From Oscillospiraceae bacterium (lineage in GTDB: Bacteria; Bacillota; Clostridia; Oscillospirales; Oscillospiraceae), in NCBI GenBank assembly GCA_020866945.1, contig JAJBVW010000033.1:1-16750 (forward strand): a stretch of 16,750 bases of DNA, given 5' to 3'. Positions within the stretch are counted from its first letter, which is position 1; each line of letters begins with the position of its first letter. Both the position numbers and the translations under genes were made by a program. Positions 1 through 7,288 of the stretch are shown here, one piece after another. A model generated the notes under the pieces. The model searched no databases. It saw only the letters and a list, made by a program, of their open reading frames with translations, and was not told the DNA's origin.

Positions 1-216
1 TCCTGGAACCTCCAGGAGGCGCTGGTGGAAAACGAGCTGCTGGCCAAGGGCTATGCGGACTGTGTTGTGTTTGCCTCGGACGACGGCATCACGGTGGCTG
101 TTCCCGCCCCGATAGAGGGCCTGACCTCCACCCAGGTGGCCCAGATTACGGAGGCTGTCCTGGCGAACACGGAGTTTGCGGCCACAGATTTGAATATCAT
201 TGAGGTGACGGAGTGA
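1..216 (+). CDS. spoIIIAH: Stage III sporulation protein SpoIIIAH, C-terminal part
   Basis: The reading frame is open from the first base, so the gene starts outside the window and only about 71 C-terminal residues are seen. The visible part has the SpoIIIAH ending: a lysine-glycine-tyrosine segment followed by DCVVFASDDG, then a V-V-P strand and a helix with QVAQITEAV, as in the YscJ/FliF-like ring-building domain of this family. In known endospore formers SpoIIIAH is anchored in the mother-cell membrane and pairs with forespore SpoIIQ to form the channel joining the two cells during engulfment. The position just upstream of an Asp23-family gene and nusB matches the usual Firmicutes layout; the accB/accC genes found between them in Bacillus are absent here. 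The signal anchor and N-terminus cannot be judged. Confidence 0.85.
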   Translation, partial: SWNLQEALVENELLAKGYADCVVFASDDGITVAVPAPIEGLTSTQVAQITEAVLANTEFAATDLNIIEVTE

Positions 217-266
217 CAGGCAAAGAGTCTCCCTGAGATTTCCCCCTTTTCTTTTTGACTGGGGTG

Positions 267-275
267 TGGTATAAT
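267..275 (+). promoter_or_regulatory. Extended -10 promoter before the Asp23-family gene
   Basis: TGGTATAAT matches an extended -10 (TGn-TATAAT); the fitting -35 region is only a T-rich TTTTCT-like stretch. The -10 is embedded in a short odd palindrome, GGTAT-A-ATACC (268-278), and in a looser GGGGT/ACCCC repeat (261-265, 276-280). It lies about 30 nt before the Asp23-family start codon and would allow this cluster to be expressed apart from the sporulation genes upstream. Confidence 0.5.
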
Positions 276-307
276 ACCCCCACAAAATAACTTGGAGGTG
301 TTAGGCC

Positions 308-667
308 ATGGCCGAAAATTACATCACCAAACAAGAGGAAAAGGGTACCGTCAACATCTCGGAGGACGTTATCGCCGTTATGGTGAGCGCGGTCGTCACC
401 GAGGTGGAGGGCGTCGCCAGCATGGGCAGTCCCACCTCGCCGGAGCTGGTGGAGCTTTTTGGACGGAAAAATCCTGTGAAGGGCCTGAAAATCCGCTTCA
501 TCGACGAGAAAATCACCATCGACGTGCTGATAAACGTCCGCCCTGCCGGGAGCATCACCGATGTGGCCGTTCGGGTGCAGGATACAGTCTGCACAGAGGT
601 GGAATCCGTCACCGGCATGAGCTGCGTGGTGAATGTCCATGTAACGGGTATTTCCCTGGACAAATAG
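308..667 (+). CDS. Asp23/Gls24 family envelope stress response protein (YqhY-like)
   Basis: This is a 119-residue protein. After a short polar N-terminus it shows the Asp23/Gls24 pattern: GTVNISEDVIAVMVSAVVTEVEGVASM near residues 13-39, written here as two blocks (GTVNISEDV, then AVVTEVEGVASM), then a strand ITIDVLINVRPAGSI around 69-83 and a C-terminal VVNVHVTGI. Length and domain fit the small YqhY-like members of the family. These are abundant cytosolic proteins; Bacillus YqhY is linked to control of acetyl-CoA carboxylase, and its gene sits in the same place before nusB. The molecular function remains poorly defined. The ATG start has a GGAGGTG ribosome site at 293-299. Identification rests on motif pattern and synteny. 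Confidence 0.85.
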   Translation: MAENYITKQEEKGTVNISEDVIAVMVSAVVTEVEGVASMGSPTSPELVELFGRKNPVKGLKIRFIDEKITIDVLINVRPAGSITDVAVRVQDTVCTEVESVTGMSCVVNVHVTGISLDK

Positions 668-692
668 AGGCAGGCATAGCGGCAAAAAAATC

Positions 693-717
693 GGGCCCCG
701 GTGCGGGGCCCTTGTTA
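693..717 (+). terminator. GC-rich hairpin between the Asp23-family gene and nusB
   Basis: GGGCCCCG and CGGGGCCC form a perfect 8-bp stem with a GTG loop, preceded by seven A residues and followed by TTGTTA. The stem is strong but the T tract is short and interrupted, so this looks like a leaky terminator or attenuator. It lies 16 nt before the nusB start, with no obvious new promoter after it, so nusB and later genes probably depend on read-through. Confidence 0.6.
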
Positions 718-732
718 TATGTGGAGACAAAA

Positions 733-1305
733 ATGACCAGAACAGCAGCGAGAGAGATTGCCATTCAGCTTGGCTTTTCCGTGGCCGCGACCGGCCAGCA
801 GCCGGAGGAGGCTTTGTTTGCCTTCTTTGAACCGGCGCATTATGCAAGCCTGGCGGAGGAGAGCGACATTTACAGCGAAGGCCCTTCGGCCAAGGATATG
901 GACTTTATCCGCCGGAGTGTCACCGGCGTGGCGTCGCATCGGACGGAGCTGGACGCCTATATCGGAAAATATGCGAAAGGCTGGCGCACGGAGCGCATTT
1001 CCCGCAGCGCGGCGGCGGTGCTGCGTCAGGCCATGTATGAGATACTATATATGCCGGACGTGCCGAACGCCTCTGCCATCAACGAGGCCATAGACCTCGC
1101 GAAGGGCTATGAGGACAGAGAGGTCGTGGCATTCATAAACGGCATTTTGGGCGGCTTTTACCGGGGCGAGGTGGAAACTCCGCAGCCGCAGGAGAGCACT
1201 GCGCAGCCGGAGGAGGCCATGCCGGAGACAGATGAGCTGCCGCCGGAGCCTGTTTTGCCGGAGGAGGATGAAGCGCCGGAGGAGGACGAGGGCGCCGGTG
1301 AATGA
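733..1305 (+). CDS. nusB: Transcription antitermination protein NusB with acidic C-terminal tail
   Basis: NusB binds boxA RNA together with S10 (NusE) and supports antitermination, mainly on rRNA operons. The 190-residue product has the family pattern: MTRTAAREIAIQLGF at the N-terminus, ISRSAAAVLRQAMYEI at 89-104, INEAIDLAKGY at 116-126 and FINGILGGF at 134-142. The NusB fold ends near residue 145; the remaining 45 or so residues are almost only Glu, Asp, Pro, Gln and Ala and are likely disordered. Usual NusB length is about 130-160 residues, so the tail is an addition. The ATG at 733 has a GGAG ribosome site 7 nt upstream; an open frame further upstream in the same phase shows no NusB similarity and overlaps the Asp23-family gene. 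It is followed within 1 nt by xseA. Confidence 0.93.
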   Translation: MTRTAAREIAIQLGFSVAATGQQPEEALFAFFEPAHYASLAEESDIYSEGPSAKDMDFIRRSVTGVASHRTELDAYIGKYAKGWRTERISRSAAAVLRQAMYEILYMPDVPNASAINEAIDLAKGYEDREVVAFINGILGGFYRGEVETPQPQESTAQPEEAMPETDELPPEPVLPEEDEAPEEDEGAGE

Positions 1306-1306
1306 G

Positions 1307-2527
1307 ATGAACGAGCTTGTTTTCACCGTCTCCCAGCTCAACGGCCACATCAAGGAGCTGCTGGAGGCAGACCCTATGCTGGGCCGGGTGATGGTTCGGG
1401 GAGAGCTGTCAAACTATAAGATATACCCCTCCGGGCACCACTATTTTACCATGAAGGACGGGGAGAGCAGTCTAAAATGCGTGATGTTCCGCTCCAGCGC
1501 CTCCAAGCTGCGCTTCCGGCCGGAGAGCGGCATGAGCGTCACCGCCACGGGACGGGTCTCCGTCTATCCCCGGGATGGGGCCTATCAGCTATACGTTTCA
1601 AATCTTGCGCCGGAGGGAACCGGCGACCTTCAAATCGCCTTTGAGCAGCTGAAAGCGAAGCTCGCAGCGGAGGGACTTTTCGACCCAGCTCACAAAAAGC
1701 CCCTGCCCGCGTATCCCAAGCGGGTGGCGGTCATCACCAGCGGGGCCGGGGCAGCGGTGCATGATATTATCCGTGTTTTGGGAAAACGATGGCCTATGGC
1801 GAAAATACTTATCCTGCCCGTGCGGGTGCAGGGCGCGGAGGCGCCGCCGGAGATTGTGGGAGCCATCCGATACGCCAACCGCTATCATGTGGCGGATGTT
1901 ATCATTACGGGCCGGGGCGGCGGCTCTATTGAGGATTTGTGGGCCTTTAACGACGAGCGGGTGGCGCGGGCGATTTATGAGTCCGAGCTGCCGGTGGTCT
2001 CGGCGGTAGGCCATGAGCCGGATATAACCATTGTGGACTATGTGGCCGACCGGCGGGCCGCCACGCCCTCCAATGCGGCGGAGATTGTGGGGCCGGATAT
2101 GGTGGACGTGCTGGCAAATATTGCCCAGAATGGGGCGCGGCTCCAGCAGGCTATGGACAAAAAGCTGGACAGGCTCTCCCGCCGGCTGGAGGAGCTTTCC
2201 ACCCGTCCGGCGCTGACCGACCCGGAGGTCTATCTGGGGGCCAAGCGAATGGCGCTGGATTATGCCCGTACCAGTCTTTCCGGCGCGGGTGAGCAGACCG
2301 TGGCCGCCGCGCGGCGGAGGTATGTGGCCCTGGCCGCGAAGCTGGACGCGCTCAGTCCCCTGAAGGTGCTGGGCCGGGGCTATTCCATTGTGGAGAAGGA
2401 CGGCGCGGCGGTGCGGCAGGCGTCGGATTTGTCGGCGGGCGATGAGATAAATGTAAAGCTGTCCGGGGGCGACCTGGACTGTGTTGTGAAGGAGGTTCAC
2501 AATGGCGGAAGAGAAAAAGAGCTTTGA
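1307..2527 (+). CDS. xseA: Exodeoxyribonuclease VII large subunit
   Basis: XseA is the catalytic subunit of exonuclease VII, which degrades single-stranded DNA in both directions. The 406-residue protein begins with the OB-fold block TVSQLNGHIKELL and RGELSNYK (7-38), followed by the catalytic region: VAVITSGAGAA (140-150), TGRGGGSIEDLWAFN (201-215) and GHEPDITIVDYVADRRA starting at 235, then TPSNAAE. Residues 265-345 look helical (coiled-coil arm), and GRGYSIV (357-363) marks the C-terminal domain. The usual SPTGAA-like segment reads SGAGAA here. The ATG at 1307 gives the normal MNxxxxTVSQLN start; a GTG at 1298, with GGAGGA 11 nt upstream, is an alternative that would overlap nusB by 8 nt. 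Its last 26 nt overlap xseB, so the two subunits are probably translated together. Confidence 0.96.
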   Translation: MNELVFTVSQLNGHIKELLEADPMLGRVMVRGELSNYKIYPSGHHYFTMKDGESSLKCVMFRSSASKLRFRPESGMSVTATGRVSVYPRDGAYQLYVSNLAPEGTGDLQIAFEQLKAKLAAEGLFDPAHKKPLPAYPKRVAVITSGAGAAVHDIIRVLGKRWPMAKILILPVRVQGAEAPPEIVGAIRYANRYHVADVIITGRGGGSIEDLWAFNDERVARAIYESELPVVSAVGHEPDITIVDYVADRRAATPSNAAEIVGPDMVDVLANIAQNGARLQQAMDKKLDRLSRRLEELSTRPALTDPEVYLGAKRMALDYARTSLSGAGEQTVAAARRRYVALAAKLDALSPLKVLGRGYSIVEKDGAAVRQASDLSAGDEINVKLSGGDLDCVVKEVHNGGREKEL

Positions 2528-2726
2528 GCAGTCCCTGGCCCGGCTGGAGGAAATCGTCCGGCTGCTGGAAAAGGGAGACGCGCCCCTGGCGGAAAGCCTG
2601 GGCCTTTTTGAGGAGGGCGCGGGGCTTATTAAACAGTGCAGTCAGCAGCTTGACCAGGCGGAGCAAAAGGTGGTTCAGCTTCGCAAGGGGGCGGACGGCA
2701 CCCCGGAGGAGCTTCCCTTTGAGTGA
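2502..2726 (+). CDS. xseB: Exodeoxyribonuclease VII small subunit
   Basis: A 74-residue, mostly helical protein with the XseB signature: SFEQSLARLEEIVRLLEKGD (residues 7-26), then LAESLGLFEEGAGLIKQC and a heptad-rich C-terminal half LDQAEQKVVQL. Several copies of XseB coat the long arm of XseA in exonuclease VII. The length is normal for the family. The ATG has a strong AAGGAGG site (2489-2495) placed inside the end of xseA, with a 26-nt overlap. The downstream isoprenoid gene in turn starts inside the end of xseB. Confidence 0.95.
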   Translation: MAEEKKSFEQSLARLEEIVRLLEKGDAPLAESLGLFEEGAGLIKQCSQQLDQAEQKVVQLRKGADGTPEELPFE

Positions 2727-3540
2727 GCGGAGCGATTACCCCCTGCATCTCGCCGGATTGCAGGAGAGGATAGAAAAGGCCCTGGCGGGGTATTTTCCAG
2801 CGGCGGAGGACGGGAAAAACGGTCTCCGGGAGGCCATGCGGTATAGTCTCCTGGCCGGAGGCAAACGCATACGCCCGGTGATGTGTCTGGAATTTTGCCG
2901 TATCTGCGGGGGCGATGTGGAGCGCTGTCTGCCCATCGCCTGCGGCATTGAAATGCTGCACACCTACAGCCTGATACACGACGACCTTCCCTGTATGGAC
3001 GACGACGACCTGCGGCGGGGCAAGCCCTCCTGCCACAAGCAATTTGGCGAAACCACTGCCGTCCTGGCCGGAGACTGCCTTCAGGCGGAGGCGTTTGAGA
3101 CCATATGCTCCGCGCCCTTGAGCGACGGGCAGCTGATGCGCTGCTGCCGTCTGCTGTCAAACGCGGCGGGCCTTGCCGGCATATGCGGCGGACAGCATAC
3201 AGATTTAAGCGTCCCCGCTTCGGCGGAGGCCATGGTTGCCACGGAGGTGGATAAGACAGCCACGCTCCTGGCCGCATCCTGCGCCATGGGCGCTGCCGCG
3301 GCCGGCGCCAGTCAGGAGACAGAGCGGGCAGCTCTGCAATATGGTCTGCTGGTGGGCCTTGCCTTCCAGCTTCGGGACGACGTGCTGGACGGGGACGGCC
3401 TGTGCGCCCTTCTGGGGACGGAGACCTGCGACGCGATGGCATCCGCCAACACGCAGAAGGACCTGGAGCAACTGGATTTTTTCCAGGACACAGGCTTTCT
3501 CCGCTGGCTGACCATTCAGCTCGCGGGGCGCGAATCATAA
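2719..3540 (+). CDS. ispA: Polyprenyl diphosphate synthase (farnesyl/geranyl diphosphate synthase, IspA type)
   Basis: This enzyme joins isopentenyl diphosphate to allylic diphosphates to make C10-C15 isoprenoid chains. The 273-residue protein has LLAGGKRIRP (44-53), the first aspartate-rich motif DDLPCMD (88-94) followed by DDLRRGKPS, LAGD (116-119), and the second aspartate-rich motif FQLRDDVLD (216-224). I chose the TTG at 2719: it has GGAGGA at 2705-2710, 8 nt upstream, overlaps xseB by 8 nt, and gives a normal N-terminus. The frame is open far upstream only as a shadow of xseB. The C-terminal part is unusual: the GKxxGSD...K.TY segment that normally follows the second motif is not recognisable, the KTG.L motif reads KTATL (179-183), and the protein is about 20 residues short. 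Function is likely but product length is not certain. Confidence 0.9.
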   Translation: MSERSDYPLHLAGLQERIEKALAGYFPAAEDGKNGLREAMRYSLLAGGKRIRPVMCLEFCRICGGDVERCLPIACGIEMLHTYSLIHDDLPCMDDDDLRRGKPSCHKQFGETTAVLAGDCLQAEAFETICSAPLSDGQLMRCCRLLSNAAGLAGICGGQHTDLSVPASAEAMVATEVDKTATLLAASCAMGAAAAGASQETERAALQYGLLVGLAFQLRDDVLDGDGLCALLGTETCDAMASANTQKDLEQLDFFQDTGFLRWLTIQLAGRES

Positions 3541-3556
3541 GGCCCGCGCCGGGGAG

Positions 3557-3710
3557 TAAAAATATTCATTCCAATGTGAATTTATGCAAGATGCACCTTG
3601 AAAAACAAGGTGCGTTTTGTTATTATTGAAACCATAAGATAGAAAAAGCTTCTTGCAGACTGTTTTCGTTCCGAAAGCGGGACGCATATTCATATCATAA
3701 AAATATTCAT
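3557..3710 (+). repeat. Repeated TAAAAATATTCAT motif in the ispA-dxs gap
   Basis: The 13-mer TAAAAATATTCAT occurs at 3557-3569 and again at 3698-3710, on either side of the ispA terminator; a further ATATTCAT lies at 3686-3693. The halves are partly symmetrical (CATAAAAA against TATTCATG), which recalls ARG-box or other AT-rich operators, but the match to the ArgR consensus is incomplete. The 242-nt gap otherwise holds the terminator and no convincing sigma-A promoter or known riboswitch for dxs. Confidence 0.35.
3593..3621 (+). terminator. Intrinsic terminator after ispA
   Basis: GCACCTTG and CAAGGTGC form a perfect 8-bp stem with an AAAAA loop, followed by GTTTTGTT. It lies 53 nt after the ispA stop and should end the Asp23-ispA transcript, leaving dxs to start from its own promoter. 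Confidence 0.85.
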
Positions 3711-3781
3711 GGCGCATCGGGCCGGGGCCGGGATTGTCCTGATTGCTTTGCCGACGCCATGCTTGGTGGTTTGAGCCTGCT

Positions 3782-5638
3782 ATGGTTATTTTAGATAAAA
3801 TACATGGTCCCGAGGACATAAAAGCCCTGTCCCCGGAGGCGTTGGATACGCTTTGCCAGGAGATACGGGATTTTTTACTCCAGTCCCTGTCGGAGCAGGG
3901 AGGGCATTTGGCCTCCAATCTGGGGGCTGTGGAGCTGACGGTGGCCCTGCACCGGGTCTATGACACCGCGAAAGACCGGCTGGTCTTTGACGTGGGGCAT
4001 CAGTGCTATACGCATAAGCTGCTGACGGGCCGTATGGCCGGATTTGATAATTTTCGTGATTTGGGCGGAATGTCCGGCTTCCCCAAGCCCAAGGAGAGCG
4101 TTCACGACGCCTTTATTGCGGGACACGCCTCCAACTCTGTGTCCGTGGCCCTGGGCATGGCGCGGGCCAGAACCGCCATGGGCGGGGACTATGACGTGGT
4201 TGCCCTGATAGGGGACGGCGCGCTGAACGGTGGAATGTCCATCGAGGGACTTTCTGACGCGGGGCAGAGCGGGGAACCGCTGGTGGTCATATTAAATGAC
4301 AATGAAATGTCCATCAATCAGGGCGTGGGCGGCCTTGCGGCCATGCTCAGCCGTATGCGCACAAGGCCCCAGTATCTGCGCTTCAAGCGCTGGTACAGGA
4401 AAAAAATGAAGGCCCGTGTGCCGGGACTCTATAAGGTTCTGCACCGGCTGAAAACCTGGCTGAAGGAGCGCATCATCCCAGATAATATTTTCGACGACTT
4501 CGGCTTTGAGTATATCGGCCCTATTGACGGCCACAGCATAGAGCAGACGGAAAACGCTCTCCGCTGGGCCAAGGCCCAGGGAAAGCCCTGTCTCGTCCAT
4601 GTCATCACCCAGAAGGGCCGGGGCTACCCCCCGGCGGAGCAGGCCCCGGAGGCGTTTCACGGCGTTGGGGTGTTCGACCTGAAAAGCGGCGTGATACACT
4701 ACACGGGGGAGGATTTTTCCTCCGTCTTTGGCCGGACGCTGACAGAGCTGGCGGGGCAGGACGACCGCATCGTGGCCATTACGGCGGCCATGAAGGAGGG
4801 GACGGGCCTGATAGGATTCCAGGAAGCCTACCCTGACCGCTTTTTCGATGTGGGCATCGCGGAGGAACACGCCTGCGCCATGGCGGCGGGCATGGCGGCC
4901 CAGGGGCTTATTCCTGTGTTTGCGGTGTACTCCACCTTCCTGCAGCGGAGCTATGATATGCTGATACATGATGTGTCCCTCATGGGACTTCACGTTGTCT
5001 TTGGCGTGGACAGGGCCGGCATCGTGGGCCGGGATGGGGAGACCCATCAGGGAGCCTTTGACGTGGCTTATCTTTCCAGCGTGCCGGGGATGCGGATATA
5101 TGCCCCCGCCAGCTTCGCGGAGCTGCGGGCCATGCTGCGCCGCGCGCTGCTGGAGGACGACGGCCCTGTGGCCGTGCGTTATCCCCGCGGCGGGGAGGGC
5201 CGATTCCGGGGCGATACCTCGGACAGGCCCAGCGCCGTTCTGCGTCCGGGAACCGACGTGACCATCGCCGCCTATGGCTGGGAGATAAACCCGGCGCTGG
5301 AGGCGGCGGATATGCTGGAAGCCCAGGGCATTTCGGCAGAGGTGGTGAAGATAAACCTCATCTGCCCGGTGGATCCCGCGCCTGTGCTGGAATCGGTGCG
5401 AAAGACGGCGGCCCTGCTGGTGCCGGAGGACGTGTGCCGCACAGGCTGCGTGGGCGGGCGGCTGCTGGCCGCCGCCGGCGAGGCGGGCATTTATCTCAGG
5501 CACGCCCGGCTCGTGAATCTCGAAAGCGGCATATTAGAGCACGGCGACCCGGCGGCGCTTCGGGAAAAAACAGGCTTGGACAGCCAGGGGATTGCCCGGG
5601 CTGTGAGGGAGATGCTGGATGGAAAAGACAAGACTTGA
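3782..5638 (+). CDS. dxs: 1-deoxy-D-xylulose-5-phosphate synthase
   Basis: Dxs condenses pyruvate and glyceraldehyde 3-phosphate, using thiamine diphosphate, in the first step of the MEP isoprenoid pathway, so it supplies precursors to IspA upstream. The 618-residue protein has GGHLASNLGAVELTVALH (40-57), DVGHQCYTHKLLTGR (70-84), the thiamine-binding GDGALNGGMS (144-153) with NDNEMSI (172-178), and in the second half DVGIAEEHA (356-364), carrying the catalytic glutamate, and DRAGIVGRDGETHQG (410-424). Usual GHSSTS reads GHASNS here. The ATG at 3782 gives the standard VILDKIHGPEDIKAL opening; its ribosome site is weak (GGTGG about 12 nt upstream). An in-frame ATG at 3743 would add 13 residues without similarity. 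Its 3' end overlaps the next gene by 20 nt. Confidence 0.96.
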   Translation: MVILDKIHGPEDIKALSPEALDTLCQEIRDFLLQSLSEQGGHLASNLGAVELTVALHRVYDTAKDRLVFDVGHQCYTHKLLTGRMAGFDNFRDLGGMSGFPKPKESVHDAFIAGHASNSVSVALGMARARTAMGGDYDVVALIGDGALNGGMSIEGLSDAGQSGEPLVVILNDNEMSINQGVGGLAAMLSRMRTRPQYLRFKRWYRKKMKARVPGLYKVLHRLKTWLKERIIPDNIFDDFGFEYIGPIDGHSIEQTENALRWAKAQGKPCLVHVITQKGRGYPPAEQAPEAFHGVGVFDLKSGVIHYTGEDFSSVFGRTLTELAGQDDRIVAITAAMKEGTGLIGFQEAYPDRFFDVGIAEEHACAMAAGMAAQGLIPVFAVYSTFLQRSYDMLIHDVSLMGLHVVFGVDRAGIVGRDGETHQGAFDVAYLSSVPGMRIYAPASFAELRAMLRRALLEDDGPVAVRYPRGGEGRFRGDTSDRPSAVLRPGTDVTIAAYGWEINPALEAADMLEAQGISAEVVKINLICPVDPAPVLESVRKTAALLVPEDVCRTGCVGGRLLAAAGEAGIYLRHARLVNLESGILEHGDPAALREKTGLDSQGIARAVREMLDGKDKT

Positions 5639-6416
5639 CCAGCGGGTATATGACCTGGGCCTGGCGGAGAGCCGGGAGCGGGCCAAGGCCCTTATTATGG
5701 CGGGACAGGTATATGTAGACGGCCAGCGCCAGCTGAAGCCGGGTGCGGCGGTTACGGAAACGGCGGATGTCCAGCTTCGCGGGGAGAAGCTCCCCTATGT
5801 CAGCCGGGGCGGCCTGAAGCTGGAAAAGGCGCTGAACGAATTTCAAATCGACCCGGCGGGATTTATCTGCGTGGACTGCGGGGCCTCCACCGGCGGGTTC
5901 ACGGACTGCCTTTTGCAGCGGGGGGCGAAGCACGTTTTTGCCGTGGACGTGGGCTATGGCCAGCTCGCCTGGGCTTTGCGCCAGGATGAGCGTGTCACGG
6001 TGATGGAGCGTACCAACGCCCGGAACCTTACGCCGGATATGTTCCCCGGCCCTGCGAATATGGCGGTGATGGATATGTCCTTCATCTCTCTGCGGCTGGT
6101 GCTGCCGGCGGTGCGGGAGCTTCTGACGCCGGCGGGGCAGGTGGTATGCCTTGTAAAGCCTCAGTTTGAGGCGGGACGGGAGCTGGTCGGGAAAAAGGGC
6201 GTTGTCCGTGACCCGGCGGTACACCGGCAGGTGCTGGAAACCTTTATAGCAGAGGCCGCAGCCATTGGGTTTGTTCTCCGGGAACTGACATTTTCCCCTG
6301 TGCGGGGGCCGGAGGGGAATATCGAATATCTGGCCTGGCTTGGGAAAGAGGGCAGCGCCATAGAAGCGGACTGCGAGGATATTGTGCGCCAATCCCATGA
6401 GGCGCTGGACAGATAA
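5619..6416 (+). CDS. tlyA: TlyA family RNA methyltransferase (S4 domain plus FtsJ-like domain)
   Basis: The 265-residue protein starts with an S4 RNA-binding domain (RLDQRVYDLGLAESRERAKA, 5-24, then GQVYVDG) and continues with an FtsJ/Rossmann methyltransferase domain: YVSRGGLKL (60-68), the SAM-binding loop DCGASTGGFTD (86-96), DVGYGQL (110-116), MDMSFISL (151-158) and a KPQFE motif. TlyA enzymes 2'-O-methylate rRNA cytidines; the Bacillus relative YqxC sits in the same place between dxs and argR, and its own substrate is less certain. Family assignment is firm, exact target is inferred. The start lies inside the end of dxs, which implies coupled translation. Confidence 0.9.
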   Translation: MEKTRLDQRVYDLGLAESRERAKALIMAGQVYVDGQRQLKPGAAVTETADVQLRGEKLPYVSRGGLKLEKALNEFQIDPAGFICVDCGASTGGFTDCLLQRGAKHVFAVDVGYGQLAWALRQDERVTVMERTNARNLTPDMFPGPANMAVMDMSFISLRLVLPAVRELLTPAGQVVCLVKPQFEAGRELVGKKGVVRDPAVHRQVLETFIAEAAAIGFVLRELTFSPVRGPEGNIEYLAWLGKEGSAIEADCEDIVRQSHEALDR

Positions 6417-6439
6417 AATAACGGACGGGAGTGAGCAGG

Positions 6440-7288
6440 TTGAAGCGTATTGTGTTATGCCCCAATGTTCAGCGGGACGCGGATTTTTCCTGCACCCTGC
6501 GTGCCAAGACCATGCTGGAGGAGGCAGGCTGTCAGGTGACGGTTAGCCCTCTCTATGGGGAGGAGGACGGTCTCTTTCCGCCGATACCCCTGGGGGAGGC
6601 GCTGGAAGGAGCCGATCTTCTCGTCACCCTGGGCGGGGACGGGACGATCCTGCGCATCGCGCCTCTCATCATGGAGCATATGGTGCCGCTGGTGGGGGTG
6701 AATCTGGGCCACAAGGGCTTTCTGGCGGAGCTGGACGGAGAGAGCATTGAGCTGCTGCTCCAGGCGGCGGCGGGCCGGTTCGAGCTTGTCCCCCGCATGA
6801 TGCTGGATGTGGAGATTCGCCGGGGCGGGGAGACCGTCTTTTCGGATACCGGCCTGAATGAGGCGGTGGTCTCCGGCGTGGTGCAGAATATCCGCCTGGC
6901 CGCGCTGGGGGATGGGCAGCAGATACTGGATTTTTCCGGGGACGGCATCATCGTATCCTCTCCCACGGGCTCCACAGCCTATTCCATGTCCGCCGGAGGG
7001 CCGCTGGTGGAGCCAGGGGCGGAGACCATTATCCTGACCCCTATCTGCGCGCATATGCTGGCCGCCCACTCCTTTGTCCTGACGCCGGAGCGCGTGGTGA
7101 CGGTGATACCCTCTGACCTGGGGCCGGAGCGCCGGGGCATTTTGTCCGTGGACGGCCGGGGCATGACCGACCTGCAATGCGGCGACCAAATCATAGTGAG
7201 AAAATCGGCTCACAAGCTGCTGATGGCCGATTTGGGCACGAAGAGCTTTTATGAGACAGCATTTGAAAAATTGGGAGGAAGGACATGA
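6440..7288 (+). CDS. nadK: NAD kinase
   Basis: NadK phosphorylates NAD to NADP. The protein carries the family's GGDGT motif (65-69, in LLVTLGGDGTIL), NLGHKGFLAEL (88-98, usually NLGRLGFL), and the SPTGSTAYSMSAGGPLV segment that forms the NAD site, then a C-terminal ILTPICAHML strand region. I favour the TTG at 6440: GGGAG lies 8 nt upstream and the product begins MKRIVLCPN, as clostridial NadK proteins do. A GTG at 6431 would add three residues but has a poor ribosome site. Length is about 282 residues, normal for the family. It overlaps argR by four bases (ATGA). Placement between tlyA and argR is common in Clostridia. Confidence 0.95.
   Translation: MKRIVLCPNVQRDADFSCTLRAKTMLEEAGCQVTVSPLYGEEDGLFPPIPLGEALEGADLLVTLGGDGTILRIAPLIMEHMVPLVGVNLGHKGFLAELDGESIELLLQAAAGRFELVPRMMLDVEIRRGGETVFSDTGLNEAVVSGVVQNIRLAALGDGQQILDFSGDGIIVSSPTGSTAYSMSAGGPLVEPGAETIILTPICAHMLAAHSFVLTPERVVTVIPSDLGPERRGILSVDGRGMTDLQCGDQIIVRKSAHKLLMADLGTKSFYETAFEKLGGRT

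Noticed and set aside
255..275. TTGACT followed by TATAAT as a classical -35/-10 pair
   Set aside because: The spacing is only 9 nt, far from 17; the extended -10 explains the site better.
292..732. Upstream in-frame extension of nusB
   Set aside because: It overlaps the Asp23-family gene in another frame, shows no NusB similarity, and the ATG at 733 has a proper ribosome site.
3541..3781. Riboswitch (for example thiamine pyrophosphate) in the dxs leader
   Set aside because: None of the conserved thiamine pyrophosphate riboswitch core sequences is present; only the ispA terminator and AT-rich repeats are seen.
4292..5503. Long open frame on the minus strand opposite dxs
   Set aside because: It mirrors the codon bias of a GC-rich gene on the other strand; no domain pattern and dxs is certain. 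The same applies to long minus-strand frames opposite xseA, recN and tyrS.
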